A stretch of 64,000 bases of DNA from Lithospermum erythrorhizon. Lineage: Eukaryota; Streptophyta; Magnoliopsida; Boraginales; Boraginaceae. Positions within the stretch are counted from its first letter, which is position 1; each line of letters begins with the position of its first letter. The stretch is taken from the NCBI GenBank assembly GCA_019722365.1, contig JADFUC010001925.1:2418001-2482000 (forward strand), written 5' to 3'. The notes beneath the pieces are model-generated. The model had not been told where the DNA came from. It searched no databases and saw only the letters and a program-made list of their open reading frames with translations. Position numbers and translations under genes: made by a program. Shown here piece by piece: positions 32,302 through 45,900 of the stretch.

Positions 32302-35300
32302 ATGGAGCTTTTTTCCCCAATAATATCTCCAAAAGTTTCAATCTTTACAACAATTTTGACTAAAAGAAACCTCCAAAGATTCAATCTTTTTGTCACCCCT
32401 TCAATAATAAACCATTTTTATTATCATTATGCTTTTGAATTGAGGCCTATTATTGTGAAAAATGAAAAGGGTTGTTTTAGAAGTAGAAATTCTTTAAATA
32501 ACAATTGTATTAAGTGTAAATTGAGTAATAATGATGTTGGTAGTAGTGATATATTGGAGGAAAGTGATTATGTTGATGTGTTTGGAATAGGGAGTAGGAA
32601 AGATGCAATTCTTGATTATTGTGCTTCTTCATCTGATATTTCCCCTGTTTTGAGATTTTGGTATGTTATTTTATGCACAACTTTTATTGTATGATTTGTA
32701 TTTGTAACTTTTTAGTCAAATTAGATACTATATCCCAAAAAGATGGTTAAGTTGTGAATTTTGATGGTTGGCTTTAATTTTGAACTAGAATATTGTTGTA
32801 GTGTGATAGTTGATGAAAAGATATCAAATGTTAGTACTTTCAACATACTTTACTATGTTGATGATCTTAATTAGAAGCGGAGTTAAGTGTATTTATTAAG
32901 ACCGTATTTTTTTAGTTTTGACAATTGATTATCAAACTTGGCGATCTTTTTGGGATAGATGGAGTACTTGGTAGTTATAGTTGTGTGTAGTTAGAATTGA
33001 CAGTGAGTAGAACTTGATGATAGTTGCTTGAATACTAATGCGAATTTTCTATAAAAAAATTTTGAGTCATACTCAATACTGTGCTCGAAAATACCCAACT
33101 TAGCTTATGATCAATCTGGTCACAAACTGTTTTTAGAATAAGTAACCATGCTGAGCTCGTCTCGCCTTCTTAACTACTCAGCTTAGTGAGCTGAGCATCT
33201 TTACACAATGCTTAAAAACACCCTTATTGTTCAGGACACCTTTCTGTGATAATATATGATCTTGCTAGGTAATTTTTTTTATGTTTGTGTATAATTGTTA
33301 CAAATCATGTACACGAGTTACATATTATGCTATTTAACATAAAGTATAATCACTGCAGGAATATTGTGCCGAAAGATCCATCAGGAGTCCAATTGCAACA
33401 GAGATGTACTGTAGAAGGTAAACTCTTTGCTGGCAATAATCTGTTTCTTTTACTATCAGCTGGCCCACTTAAAAACATTTGAGACATCAGTCTCATTCTG
33501 GTAAATGGAAGTGAGTAACATTAAGCATATATTTTATGGGTTAAGCCATGTCATATACTTAATGTTCGTTTGATAGTCTCTCATAACAAAATAATTAAAG
33601 GTAATGAAAATTGGAGTTTTGAAGTTTCTGATGACAGATGTCAAATAAGCCATAGAATGTGCACGAGTTGCGGATAGAGTAGCACTGTCCACGATCTTGT
33701 GGTAGATATTAGTAGCTTTGTAAGAAGCAGTTATCTTTAACTCATGTTCAACTTTCATGGATCATGTTTAGGCTGTTGCTCAAATTCGGAAGTTTGCTAG
33801 AGGAGAGTGTTAAATCCTAGTATGTAGATGGATGTTAGCTGAAACGAGACGCCGTTATATTTCGTGAGAAATCACCATAACCCTGTGCTTTAAACCACTT
33901 AAGATATACTAACCGATTCGATAAGTAGTTGGGTGTATGAAAGCAGAAGGATGTTTGGAATGTGTCTGGATGAATTTGAGATTGAAGCACAACACATTTG
34001 CATTCCTTTACCTGAATCAGTAGATCATAATTGAAAAAACTGTTGTTGAAAAATATATTCTAACTCTGGATTATTTACTGACCAATGTTTGTTTGCTCCC
34101 TCTCTCTGATCTTCTTGCTATCAGCTGTACAAGAAAGAGATGCAGAAGTGCTTTCATCCTTGCGTTCAGATTCTAAAGGAGTTATCCTTGTTTGTACATT
34201 CTTTATCTCACTCCTCACATTTTTTGGGTTCTGCTTTCCTCATGACTTTAATGCTAGTTATAACCTTCGAGTATGAGGCCATGTTGTTTAGTAGAGGCCT
34301 TATTTTCCTTTTTTTTTTGTGAAATTGGGAAGTTTGAGTCAGGATCCTGTCATCTGTTATATTATCAAGTTGTCATTACTTGCTCGAAAAAACAGTAGGA
34401 ATCTTTATCTTCTGCCAGCTACAACTTCCTGCCCTATTCTTATTCTTTGCGTGACAGTGATATGCTCAACTACTCAAGGAATGAAAAAATGAAAGTGGCA
34501 CATTGATTCATGTATTTGATTGACGATTTGTTTGTTCCAAGTATAGTCATCCTATTGCTGCTTCTGTGCTTCATCAGTGTAAAATTTGGTTGCAAGACAT
34601 GATATGAAACGCCCAAAGATTATTAAAAATAAACTTCTGTTTCAAATGACATCATGGATAAATTGTCAGATGATTTTATATTATCTCATTCATGTATTCA
34701 TTCATTTTTATACATCAGTGCCTTTTTGATCTTCATTGGTTTTCTTTTATATTTATTTTTATGTGCTTTCACTTTTGCTAGGTCTCTAGCGCAGGATACG
34801 GTAATGATCATACTTCAGTGTTTGATATTCTTAGCACCGTAAAAGCAGGAAGTGGGTTGGTCGTCAGTATCATACTGAAACCTTTTAGCTTTGAAGGAAG
34901 AAAACGACAAGATGAGGTACTCTTCTTTGATACTGAGATCAACTTGTGTATTGCTGAAAGTGTTGACTCATACAGTCATACTGAACTGTAATTTGGTTGC
35001 ATCTTGACTTCGTACAGTTGAAAAAAAGTACTGATTGTTAGTAGCCTCGTAGGTCACAAATAGATAATTATTAATGTTTTAATGGAAATAAAGGTATTTT
35101 AGTTTGTTTAAATTTTTTGTATATATTACCATTTTACTGTCAATGTTGAATTCTGAAACTGTTTTGCCTGAGGTTGTGTCTAAGTAGCAGAGTCAGCTTG
35201 TTGGGAAGAAAATGGTTCGACACTCATACTTTATTTTACCGTGTATTATGATGAACAGAATATCTATGTATCCTCCTGGTAATTTAATTATATTTTCTTG

Positions 35301-38300
35301 TCCTGGAATTCAGTCAACAACCTTTTTTCATTCTCAAAACAGCCATGTTGATAGCCAGTAGCTCTTGCAGTGGCTGCGTGGCTTTATTCATATTGTTTAA
35401 TCCGATCAATTATCAGATTTATGATATTATTTTATTCTAATAAATAGAGAGAACGGTTCAATTTACGGTCAAAGGCGGTAATACACTTTGAACACTTTTA
35501 GATCTGATTGGTTATCAACCATTCAATCTTATTTTATTCTGGTTAAGTCACAATCTATTTCATCCACAAAGCCGCATATACTGACCTTCACTGTTCAGTA
35601 TATGATTGAAGTTTTACAATTTTGTTTTCGCAACTGCAATTTGTTAACAAGTCAATATTATCTTTTTCTTGAGATTAACTTCATTTTGTGTACAAAGCAG
35701 CGAATTTTGATACTTTTTCCACTTTACTTAATATTTCTGTTTTCACTTTTATATTTGATTATCAATGAAATGGAGGTGTTTATCTGGTCTGCAGGTGAAG
35801 GATCTAATTTTAGAACTTAGAAAACTTTCCACGTTCTGCATCGGTGAGTTTCTGATGCCATATATTATACAGCTTTTCTTACTATTCTGCTGGTTAGTGA
35901 AGAGCCCGGTGTTCTAGCTTTTCTCATTAGAGGTAGCTTGGAAGCTCCTTATTTCCTCACTTTTTCTTATAATGAGATTATTTCTAAGAAAATTAATTTC
36001 AGACACATATAACCTTTCCTAACATGGTGCACTTGCAACTTTAGCTACACTGAGATGTTATAAATAGGCATTCATATCAGGTTTTATACTTCGGAATTTT
36101 AATCACTTGCCTTCACTTCTTAGACCATCAAGAAAATGGAAGACTTGAACAGTAAGAACAAGGATTTCAAGTTATATCACATTTTTTGTTGTGAAATACG
36201 TCTTGAAGCATATGGTGAAAGTCACTTTGTATGTGTTTGATCTCTTCTAAACAGCCATAGTGGTGGTCCGACAAAATTTTGATGGTAACTAACAGGGTGT
36301 CTGGTACTAAGTTAGTACTACTAACAGCAGTCATACACTCATAACTTTTCCTTTACTCTTGGAACCCAAACATGCCTAGGATTTTATTTATGAAATGTAA
36401 TTGATAACCACAATGTGCTTGATGGCATGCAGTTATTGATACCGATGCATTGCTGGAGAAAGATCTGGTTACTTTGGATGAAGCTTTAAAATATTCTAAC
36501 AAAGCAGTTCTAATGGCCATAAACACTGTTTGCTCTATCATATCTGTAAGCAAAGAATTCTCTTCGGAGATGTTCTGTTGTCCATTGTGTTATCATCTTA
36601 ATCTTATCTCATTTTCTCCCCTACTTTCAGGATAGCCATTCAGGACTTCTTATTGTGTCTGGTGATCAAACAAGAGACCTCAAAGTGTCCGAGTTTATAA
36701 AAGTGAGTTTTTCATTAGTATTGTATTCTTAATCTCATTAGTGATTAATCATGTGAAACCTCTTGAAACAACTAATAAGAGCTAAATGCTGAAACATGAG
36801 AGGCGAAGCTGAATATGGATATTAAGAAAGATCACTTCTACACTTGTTAATGTAGAAGATAAGATTTTAGACCACTTTTCTGACCTTAAAAGAGATACCA
36901 CGTGTTGGGCACGGCATAAACTCTATACTACTTCCCTTTAAAAGGAGATGCTCGAGAGGACACTACAGTGGTCAGAATAGTTGCTAGCCTATTATGTCCC
37001 TCGAGAGAAATACTATCTTGATGAAACTGGATAGAAAAAATCTCATTACACTACATACACTTCTTATCTATTGTGAAATATTAGATAGTCTTTACACTTC
37101 ATCTTGGTTCGTCTTGGAACCAGCATCTCTGTACTCACATGTGAAGTCTGTGTGCTATCTGATCCCTTACCCCCCTTATTCGGGAGCCTCTTTAGAGGCA
37201 TTGGGGACATCTTGTTGTTGATAAAACTGGATGAAAATACTTGATAAATGTAAAAAAGGAACTCGGACTGTATTGTTACGTGCAGGCAGTGGCCTTTGCG
37301 CCTACATCAATCTAGTTTTTGAGCATATTCAGGGTAGGGTTTACCTCATCTTTATTGAATATGCATGATGTATGATTATTTTCTAATAATTCTTAGATTT
37401 TTTATTTTATATTCCACCTGCATCTTCCATCTGGTAATATCTAATCGACTTGTGTATCCTTGAACCAATCCTAATGGTTATTCCATACCATATGTTATAT
37501 TCTGCAGTATGCTTTAAATTGTCCGCTTCACTGCTCCTTTACTTGCAAGATGCTAATAGAACTTATATTCAGATTCTGGGGAGACATAAGGAAGGTAAAA
37601 TTGGTTTTGGATCAAGTGACAACATGAAGGGAGAATTTGAAACATGCGTGGCTGTCCCTTTTCTTTAGTATTATTGAACATGATAGATCTGGGAGGTTAT
37701 TTATATCGTCATGTTAGTTGTTGATAATCAGAAACTGTTCAAGACTTGTAGCAATTCTATTTCACTCCTTTCATACATGTTAGATGTTTGGGTAACCTAT
37801 TATATTTAGGTCTACAGTTAAGGCCGTTCAGACTTCAGCGATCCCCCCCCCCTCCCCAACACCCACCCACCACACACACCCAACCTCGTTATAAGATCCT
37901 TAGGTTTGACCATTTTCAGAATGTATACCAGTAGGAGAGTTGGTTGTGGATGTATTCTTCATTTATCCGTACTGATGAAGTCTTGCTTGATTGCCCAAAT
38001 CAGGCTTCAGATGTTTTAATTGGATGCATTCGCTCAAATCCAGATGTTATTGACTGCTGTGATTTGGGAGAAATCATTCGCACTTTTCACATTACTTCAG
38101 ACTTCAAAGGACAGTTGATTTTGAGTCTAATTCCCGATCCCGAAGTGGAACCCAAATTAGTTGTGACGACGGTTATGGCATTCAGGTAGGTCATATGATT
38201 GACTGAAGGGTATCATATACCTCCATTGAACATCCATGCATAAACTAAGATGTTACTTCACTGAATAGTATTGCAAAATCTTAGTGAATCGAAATGGTTC

Positions 38301-41221
38301 TTTGCATTAAAAATAGCAGTTTCATCTATGATCACCAAAATGGAAGTCTTGTAATTGATTTACCTCATTTATTGTATGTATCTTCACTGAAAAAACTTTC
38401 TACTCTATTTCTGTGAGAAGGGTTGGAAATGAAAATATTGCCATCTTATTTTCCAACTTTCCTTAGGACATATGTAGCAATATGTGGATCATCTTTGGGA
38501 CATAAACCATTTCCTCGATATTGTTGACAGTTACGGTGGAATGAATACATCTCAGAAAACTAACATATTATCGAGGCTCGTGGAACGTTTTCCTTTCATG
38601 TTGCGTATCATGAATAAGAAGAAAGAACAAATTCGAGATCCTTGGCCTGGCCTTTCCAGTGCGACAAATGCAGTCAGCTCTGATCAGACTGAAGACTCTT
38701 CATTGGAGAACAGTATTCCTGAGAGTGTAGAGTCATACCCAGAAATGACCCAACCCTTGAGTGTTGGTGATGACAATGTCTTTCCTGTTAGGTATTAATC
38801 TCTAGATCTCATCTGTATCACATCTTGTTCTATTTGTCTATGACCAACTGTTAAATATATGTAAGCAGTGATGATGGGTATGACCCTGACCAAACCGGCG
38901 TTGAGTTCTTTGAGGCTAGTAGCTCATATGCATCTACCAGTATACTGAACCAAGATGGTAAATGTCTGTACTTCTTATATTATTAGTTATCATGTTTTAT
39001 ATTGATCTTCAGGTTGGCCATATATATTTAGAATAGATTGTCATCGTAGCTTCAAACAGGAGACTAATTTTCTGGCTGTCCTGCATTACTTAGGTGTACC
39101 TTCTTTTAGTAGAGAGCTACTTACTAGACAGAATCTTGGGCCTCGAGAAAAAGTTACTGAACATGTTAAAGATGGAATTAATGATATAGAAGTCGGATCA
39201 GTTTGTAACGCTGTCAATGTCTTTAATCTACCTATTGGTGTGAAACCTTTAAGACAGTCAAATGACCATCCTGGTACGTCAAGAATGAAGCAACAGTCTG
39301 ACCCAAGAATGAATGATACTAAAAATTCTCAATCCCTTGCAACTGTAAATATGTTAAGAGATGGAGCTGCTAAGGCTACTTTAGGAGTTGTTGCTGACTT
39401 GGTTAAGAATGGTGTCAAATCTGAAAACAGAATTTCTGATAGTCCTTCAAGGAGACAAGGAGTTCTCGCTGGACGTGCAGCTTCTATGCTAGTAAGTAAC
39501 ATTCATCTGATAAGCTGCTGCCATTATGTTGCTTCTGCGACTTAAATTAGCATGAAAGTCACCTCATCCTCTCTATGTAACTATTAAATGATTATATGTG
39601 GTAACTATTAGCTATTACAGGAAGCAGAACGCCATTCACAAAAACAGTTGACTCGTATTGTGAAAATGAGATATAGGGGAGGAACATACAGGGGCCAAAT
39701 CCAAGGGGGTCTGCCTGAAGGAAAGGTGGGACCCTCCCTTTCCTTTGTACTAAAATATAGATAACACCTACGTATGTGAACTGTTTCCTTTTGTAGTATG
39801 CCATATAAATATATTCAAAGTTTGCAGGGATGTTTGACACTACCTGATGGAAGTGTGTATGATGGCACGTGGCGGTATGGAAAAAGATCAGGTCTAGCTT
39901 TGTTCTATTTCAATAATGGTGATCTTTATCAGGGTTCATGGAGGGATGACCTGATACACGGAAAGGTACAAGGCTATACTCTCTTACACTTGTCATTCTA
40001 CTTGATTGATTGACACATCAAATTGACAAGGATAAGCTCATATAATTTAAGATGCAAATTGCACATAATTCTTCATCGGATGCATCATAGACCCAATTGA
40101 GAAACCGGAGTATGATTTGCAGCCAGAAGAGACCAATGTGATAGGATAAAGGAAGTAAGCCTGGAAGAATCCCAGAATCATCCCAAGATGACAAAGCAGT
40201 GTCCTCGTACAGTGTCAACTTACCATTAGAACCTGTAGCAGTCCAGGCTTTAAAAAACTTGTCTCATCACTTTTTTTTCTTCTTAAAAATTATTTTTTCA
40301 ACTTCTGAAACCCATTCACTGAGATTTTAAAAACTTGTCCTCGTTAGATTTTGCTCTTTGTACTGCAGCAAGGTCAGTAGTCTTTCATCTTAATGGATTG
40401 TTATAGTGCTTCTCAGTTGTTTAGTCTTGATTGTGTAGGGTTGGCTTTATTTTCAATCTGGGGACAGATGGTTTGCTAACTTTTGGAAGGGGGAGGCAAA
40501 TGGAGAAGGGAGATTCTACTCAAAAGATGGTGATATCTTCTTTGGTCACTTCAAAGATGGTTGGCGAAATGGGGAGTTTCTTCATGTTAGTGTTGATGGC
40601 ACAAGGTTTGTTTATGCTACTGACTACTGTTACTTCACTTCATTTTTCTTTTCCCCTTTTTTATCATTGCATGAGCAAAATTATTTGGATAGAGTTGAAT
40701 CAACAAAACGTTTTCACTCCAACGGAATATGCCACTATGAACAATGCATTAATTAGTAAGTGCATTTAGTTATCAGATAACATTCTTCTTGAGTACTCTA
40801 AAATACACTCCCTTCATCCTAGTTTCTGGGACTGAAGTAAAAAACTATTGGACTGTATATAGTCCTGTGAGAAATGTGAACCGAGTTCAATGAATAGATG
40901 CACATAGAATATGATGGAACCATACAATGGTGTTTGATCAGGAGACTGCAGAAACATGAGATATCTTTCCATTCTGGTTAGGTAGGAATGCATGAGACCA
41001 TCGTGGATTTATTTCCACACTTCCTTCTCAACCGCATTTTCCATTATATGATGATTAACTTGTTATCCTGGCTAACATAGTTATGCACTACGATTAGGGG
41101 TGTTTTTGAATTATGTTTATCTCTTCAATGTGTTTGTAGATTCAGGGAGATCTGGGATGAAGGAATTCTAGTTAGTCGCACGGAATTGGACCCTGACGCC
41201 TCAGATACAGCGAGTGGATGA
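32302..41221 (+). CDS. ARC3: ARC3, FtsZ-like plus MORN plastid-division protein, about 16 exons
   Basis: Stromal regulator that restricts FtsZ rings to the mid-plastid. Exons: 32302-32660, 33359-33417, 34125-34189, 34782-34916, 35795-35843, 36433-36545, 36631-36702, 37573 to about 37657, about 37938-38185, 38531-38791, 38879-38957, 39094-39491, 39621-39725, 39828-39965, 40439-40605, 41140-41221; about 800 residues. A basic Ser/Asn-rich N-terminus fits a transit peptide. The FtsZ-like part starts VFGIGSRKDAILDYC and includes LKPFSFEGRKRQDEV and DLVTLDEALKYSNKAVLMAI. The C-terminus has MORN repeats (GLPEGKGCLTLPDGSVYDGTW; GDLYQGSWRDDLIHGKG; GDRWFANFWKGEANGEGRF; FFGHFKDGWRNGEF). The tubulin/FtsZ GGGTG loop is replaced by SSAGYG, as in ARC3. 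The junction after exon 8 is unresolved. Confidence 0.9.
32728..32964. mobile_element. Stowaway-like MITE in ARC3 intron 1
   Basis: 237 bp between TA dinucleotides. Left tcccaaaaagatggttaag pairs with the complement of the right end (atcccaaaaagatcgccaag); the right terminus ends gatggag. Same family as the element at 25788. Confidence 0.8.
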
Positions 41222-42957
41222 TGGTTCATTCTATTTTCACTTTTTTACCTCGGCTATCACCTTTGCTTTGAGTTGGTTGTCCCAATTCTTTGTCCGAAAA
41301 TGCAGGGTCCTCGAGTTGTAATGAAACCACTACTTTTGAGTAGTTGGTTTCCAAGTCTAGCATGATGGAGACATCCATGTAAATGTGGTATAATATGTAC
41401 AATTGAAGTGGGGCATTAAGATTCACTAACTAATCTTGAGAATATATTATTTGTATAGTCTTGTATATGTATGGGCATTGACTTTACCACTTCAATTATG
41501 TCACTTCATCTTTTAGTTATTTTCAACATAACTTATAGAGGCGAATGGCGAGGGGATATCGACAACGTTTGAAAAATTACTTATATACATTTAACGTTTC
41601 CAGGGCCATAGTATATATGATCGCTATAACAATATTTCAAAGGGACTTTATCTGGTCAACATCGAAATAATAAGTTAGATTTTGAGATCTATTAGTTTAA
41701 TTAAGCATAATTTAGTCCATACATTTTTCCCACCTTCTAGAAAATTCTTCAATTTTTTTTATTTTTATTTATACACTAAGCAACCCCATCTTATTTCAAC
41801 TAGTTATAATAATGCGCGATCTTGTTTGTGCAAATTATTTTATTATTTTTATAATAAAATTATAATGATTTTTTTAAAAAAGCGTAAAAGAAATAAGATG
41901 AAAATTATAAATAAAGATAGAATTTTATGAAAGCAAAGCTTTTATTTTCTCTTTGCAATTGATAATTATGGAGTATTAAAAGTAGATAATATTTATAGTA
42001 GTAGTTTATGGAATTTATCTTGTTGAGCCTTTGAAGAAGTTACTATGAAAATTAAATAAATTTTTTTTTTTTTTGCAGGGAGGGTAAAATAGAAATCGTT
42101 AATTTGGAGCGACTGTCGGCATGCCGCTTTCTCCGCGTTATATATGGTATATATTACATTTTAAAACTAACTGATCTTTTAAATTATAACTTTCGTAGAT
42201 TTCTATTTTCTTTAAATGCTCTTTGATGGAGGTCTTTGGGAAAAACTATTTTCTACAAGCCTCTTGTCTTGAAGAGTTAGAGCGGGGTTTCTCGAGGCAA
42301 GATCTGGGCGTTTTTCTATTGTTGTCCAACTACGTGTAAGTGTTAAGTCTCGCTGGCGTTTTGATAATAATAATGAAATTTAAGAATTCTGCTTAGTTAA
42401 ATTAGCGAATCTCAACAATGAACGTGTTATTTTTGTGAAGAGGTAATTCGCTTTTTAAGCGTGAGTAATCATTATATGGTAAGTACGAAGCGTAAGTAAT
42501 ATAAGTGAAATTTTTGAAGCACGTTAATAATAATGTCCCTTCAGTCGCCTTTATGTTTCAATAGGTGTCAAATGTGTCATCATCAACGAGAGGTGAAATT
42601 ATTCCTAGTAACATAAATATTTTTTTGTATTTGAATGGATACTTTCTGAAACATTTGTTCATGAATGAAGCCATCTCTCAATTTCTGATTTTTTAATTTT
42701 GCATTTTCATGTTAATGTACTACTTCAAATTTGACATAGTTCATTTATTTATTTATATGCATGTTTTTACTAATACTCTTAGTTAAGTTTAAACAAGTAT
42801 ATAGTGATGCACAAAATCACTTAAATTTTATGAAAGTAGATTATTCTGTTTCCGAGTATTTTAGCTAAAAACAAATATTACTACAAAATCAAAGCTATAA
42901 ACAAATAATGTGAATTCACATTAGGACTAACTTCAGATTACATCTCTGGAGTAGCAA
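41222..42957. other. Convergent spacer ARC3 / MIP3-like with Helitron-like copy
   Basis: Holds the 3' UTRs of both convergent genes and a Helitron-like repeat at about 41805-42156. The rest (42160-42957) is AT-rich without a recognisable feature. Confidence 0.5.
41805..42156 (-). mobile_element. Helitron-like repeat, copy 1
   Basis: Shares the order gtgcaaattattttattat, ataataaaattataatga, aagaaataagatgaaa, tggagtatt, atatttatagtagtagttta, agggtaaaatag and a terminal (g)cgttatatatggtatat with the copies at 47.9, 48.7 and 49.3 kb. On the minus strand it would begin close to the TC end of plant Helitrons. Confidence 0.5.
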
Positions 42958-45900
42958 TTATACTGACTTTACATAACTATAATCACCCAAGAGTAAATCA
43001 AACATGTCATTTGGAGTAAGTAAGGTTGTTCCACCTATAATCAACTCAACATCAGGCCTGCTGCTTTCGGCTAAAGCTTCCTGAAGCTCTTGTACCTAAT
43101 CACATCCAGAATGGAGGAAATAAACCTACCATCAGTTCAAAAAACAAGGAGCTTCAACATTTCAACTTAGAGGGATAAGGGGGGTCGGATAATACGTAGC
43201 CTTACCCCTGTAATGACAGGGATCTGGTGATGTGATTTGATCGTATGCAAAATATGAATGCTTGAAATATATATGAGAAAAGAAAATGCACCTCGACACC
43301 ATTTATTCCCCCGACCACGAACACTATGATGATGTTCTGATCAGCCAGGCTTGGTTTTACCTACAATGTTCACAACACTTGCCTTTAATACGTTCAGGAG
43401 GAAATACTAATGTTAGGGAATTGATCTAAGCATACCTGTCCGAGACCAAACCTTCCAAACCCACTCTTAAAAAGCCGACCAACAGCAGATGCATGGTATT
43501 CCAGACCTGGTACATCATGCTTGTTCAGCAATCGAGTAAGGAGTTTGTAAAGCATTCCTTTGCTCGAGTATGGATCATCACTGAATTTATACTCTCCCAA
43601 TAATTCCCCTCTCGAGTACATATTTTGCTTCAAGGCAGATAATTTGTGAAGGTATTTGAAAAGATTATCCACCCTATCACGCAATTCTAGTTTTAGCTGC
43701 ATGTCTCCATACACTTTCTCCTTGTCGGTATCTTTACCAGCATCTTCATCACCCCAATTGCCCCATTCATCATCAAAATCAATGGTTTCGGGTTCATTGG
43801 GAGGGCCTTCGTTTTTCTCAGTTGATGTCCTCTTACTTGCTTCTATTTGCTCAGATAAATCTCGCAGAAACTTCAAATTTGAAGCTGTTGGGTTCTCCAT
43901 GATTGCATCCAATAAAGCGTCTTTCATAAAGTGCTCCTCTTGCCAAGAGAAAGGTCCTTCAGATCTGGATGTTGGAAAATTTTCACCTGCTAATATGTAT
44001 CCAACAACTGTAAGAAGCAAAGCGTCTTCAAGAGTAAGCAGACCCTTCGAGGATTCTGTTTTATCGCTCCTCAGTCCTTGTGAACCAACCAGAGCACTCT
44101 TATTAATAAGATCACTGATTTGAGCAGCAAGGCTTTGGCTAGTATCTCCAGCATTTACCTTTAAAATCTTCTCAGCACTACTAAATGCATCCCAACTTGA
44201 AGATTGCATTTCATCCAAAGCATGTAGTGTGGCAGCTACCAACTGAATGATTCCTTTGTTCTTAACTATAGCCGACTTCGATCGTGCTATTGCTTTTACC
44301 ATCAGCAACAACTCTTCTTTTGATGGAAAACCGGGACGAATGTTTGCATTCAAAGATATATTTTCCCGACGTATACTTTCTTGAAGCCATTTCTTAATCA
44401 ACAGGATCCCATCTCTTGTTTTCCTCTCTAACAGAGCCTCGAGGTATGGCGTTCCATGAAAATTATCAGTCGAAACAAAGGATCCATTCAGAATCTCGCT
44501 CTTGGAATCCTCCAACGACATCTCCCCAGCTAGTTTAATACTGAGGTCGCTCAAGTCTGCTAGCTGGGAAGCTGCATCCTTGTGATTCCACCCACGCAAG
44601 ACTGCTTCAATCTTCTCCAACAGCTGAAAGCTACCTCCAGATGGAGTTTCTTCCTCAATAATTTTTTCAAGAGGTATCTGAACATTAAGAGATTCACGTT
44701 CTAGGTATGCTGCACCCTTTAGATGATTTTGAGAGCTTTTCACGTGACTAGGAAATGTTGTTCTTTCCTTACGGGGCAAACATGAAAATAACCGGTCTAT
44801 AAGTGAATCTCCATGACAGCATGGAGTTAGAAGATCAAGTGTACGATCAACAAGCAAAAGTCCTGCAGATCTTTTACGCCGACCAACATCATAAAGACTT
44901 GACATGTCCATTAAAAGTTTCCCAACAGTTTTTGAGATATCACCAAGGGAAAAAATTTCAAGTTTAAGATCCATCTGCAATTTTAAGAAATAGAAACTAT
45001 GGTCTATTAAACAAAAATTCTCTTATTATAGAATGATCCAGGTCCTGATGTGAAAAAATTTAACTTTAGTTCCTAACAAATGAGACTATGTTGCAAAAAA
45101 GTTTTTACAAGTTCTGCTTCACAATAATGCATAAAGCAAAATGCATATAAATAAGTTAATATCAAACAAATGCCTGGAGGGCTTATATATGTACACACAC
45201 ACACAAACGGAAACTCAAATATATATTATATTGATTATATATTATTATGCATGTAAATCCTAGTAAAACAGACAACCCAATTGATTTCATCCCTAAACTC
45301 TACAAATGCAAACCGTACTCACCTGTCCAGCCAGATGATAAAGAAATTGAGCCGTGAGAGTTGCAGCTGGAGATATGTCCTCAGTATCATCAAGTGTTCC
45401 CGTATTTAAATTTGGCAAGCCAGCGCTAATAGAATTCTCATGTTCAGATGAAATGTATGCTTCGGCAATTGATCCCTCTGAAGGTAAGACAAAGACTCTA
45501 GGTGAAAAGGGGCACAAAATTATTGGAAAGTGATGTACAGAGACAACCAACTTTTTCAGTACATCTTCTTCATGCACAGTTAAAGTTTCTTTTTCTACAC
45601 TTGAAATGGCCTCAGCATTTGGAACATCATCCGACTTCGGACTTAATTGTGACCATCCCTCATCCTCAATCATATTTCCTTTTTCTTTTAAGTCAAAGTT
45701 TAGAGACTGTCCAGAATTCACATGACTTCTCTTAACAAGTTCTTGATAATCTTGGACAAGCAAAGATTCATATTCTTGATATGCATCTGGTCCAAGAGGG
45801 GAATTAGGATATGCCGAGTGAGCCATCTGCAATCAGTTAAATACTTCTTCAACATCACATATGTTTAGGTAGAGAATTCACTTATACATCTGTAAGTTCC

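Noticed and set aside
38467..38530. Apparent frameshift in ARC3 near 38.5 kb
   Set aside because: Using the acceptor ttgttgacag at 38530 joins donor 38185 in phase and restores a protein that fits ARC3, so no lesion is needed.
43656..44123. 155-codon plus-strand ORF opposite MIP3 exon 5
   Set aside because: Antisense shadow of a strongly conserved coding exon.
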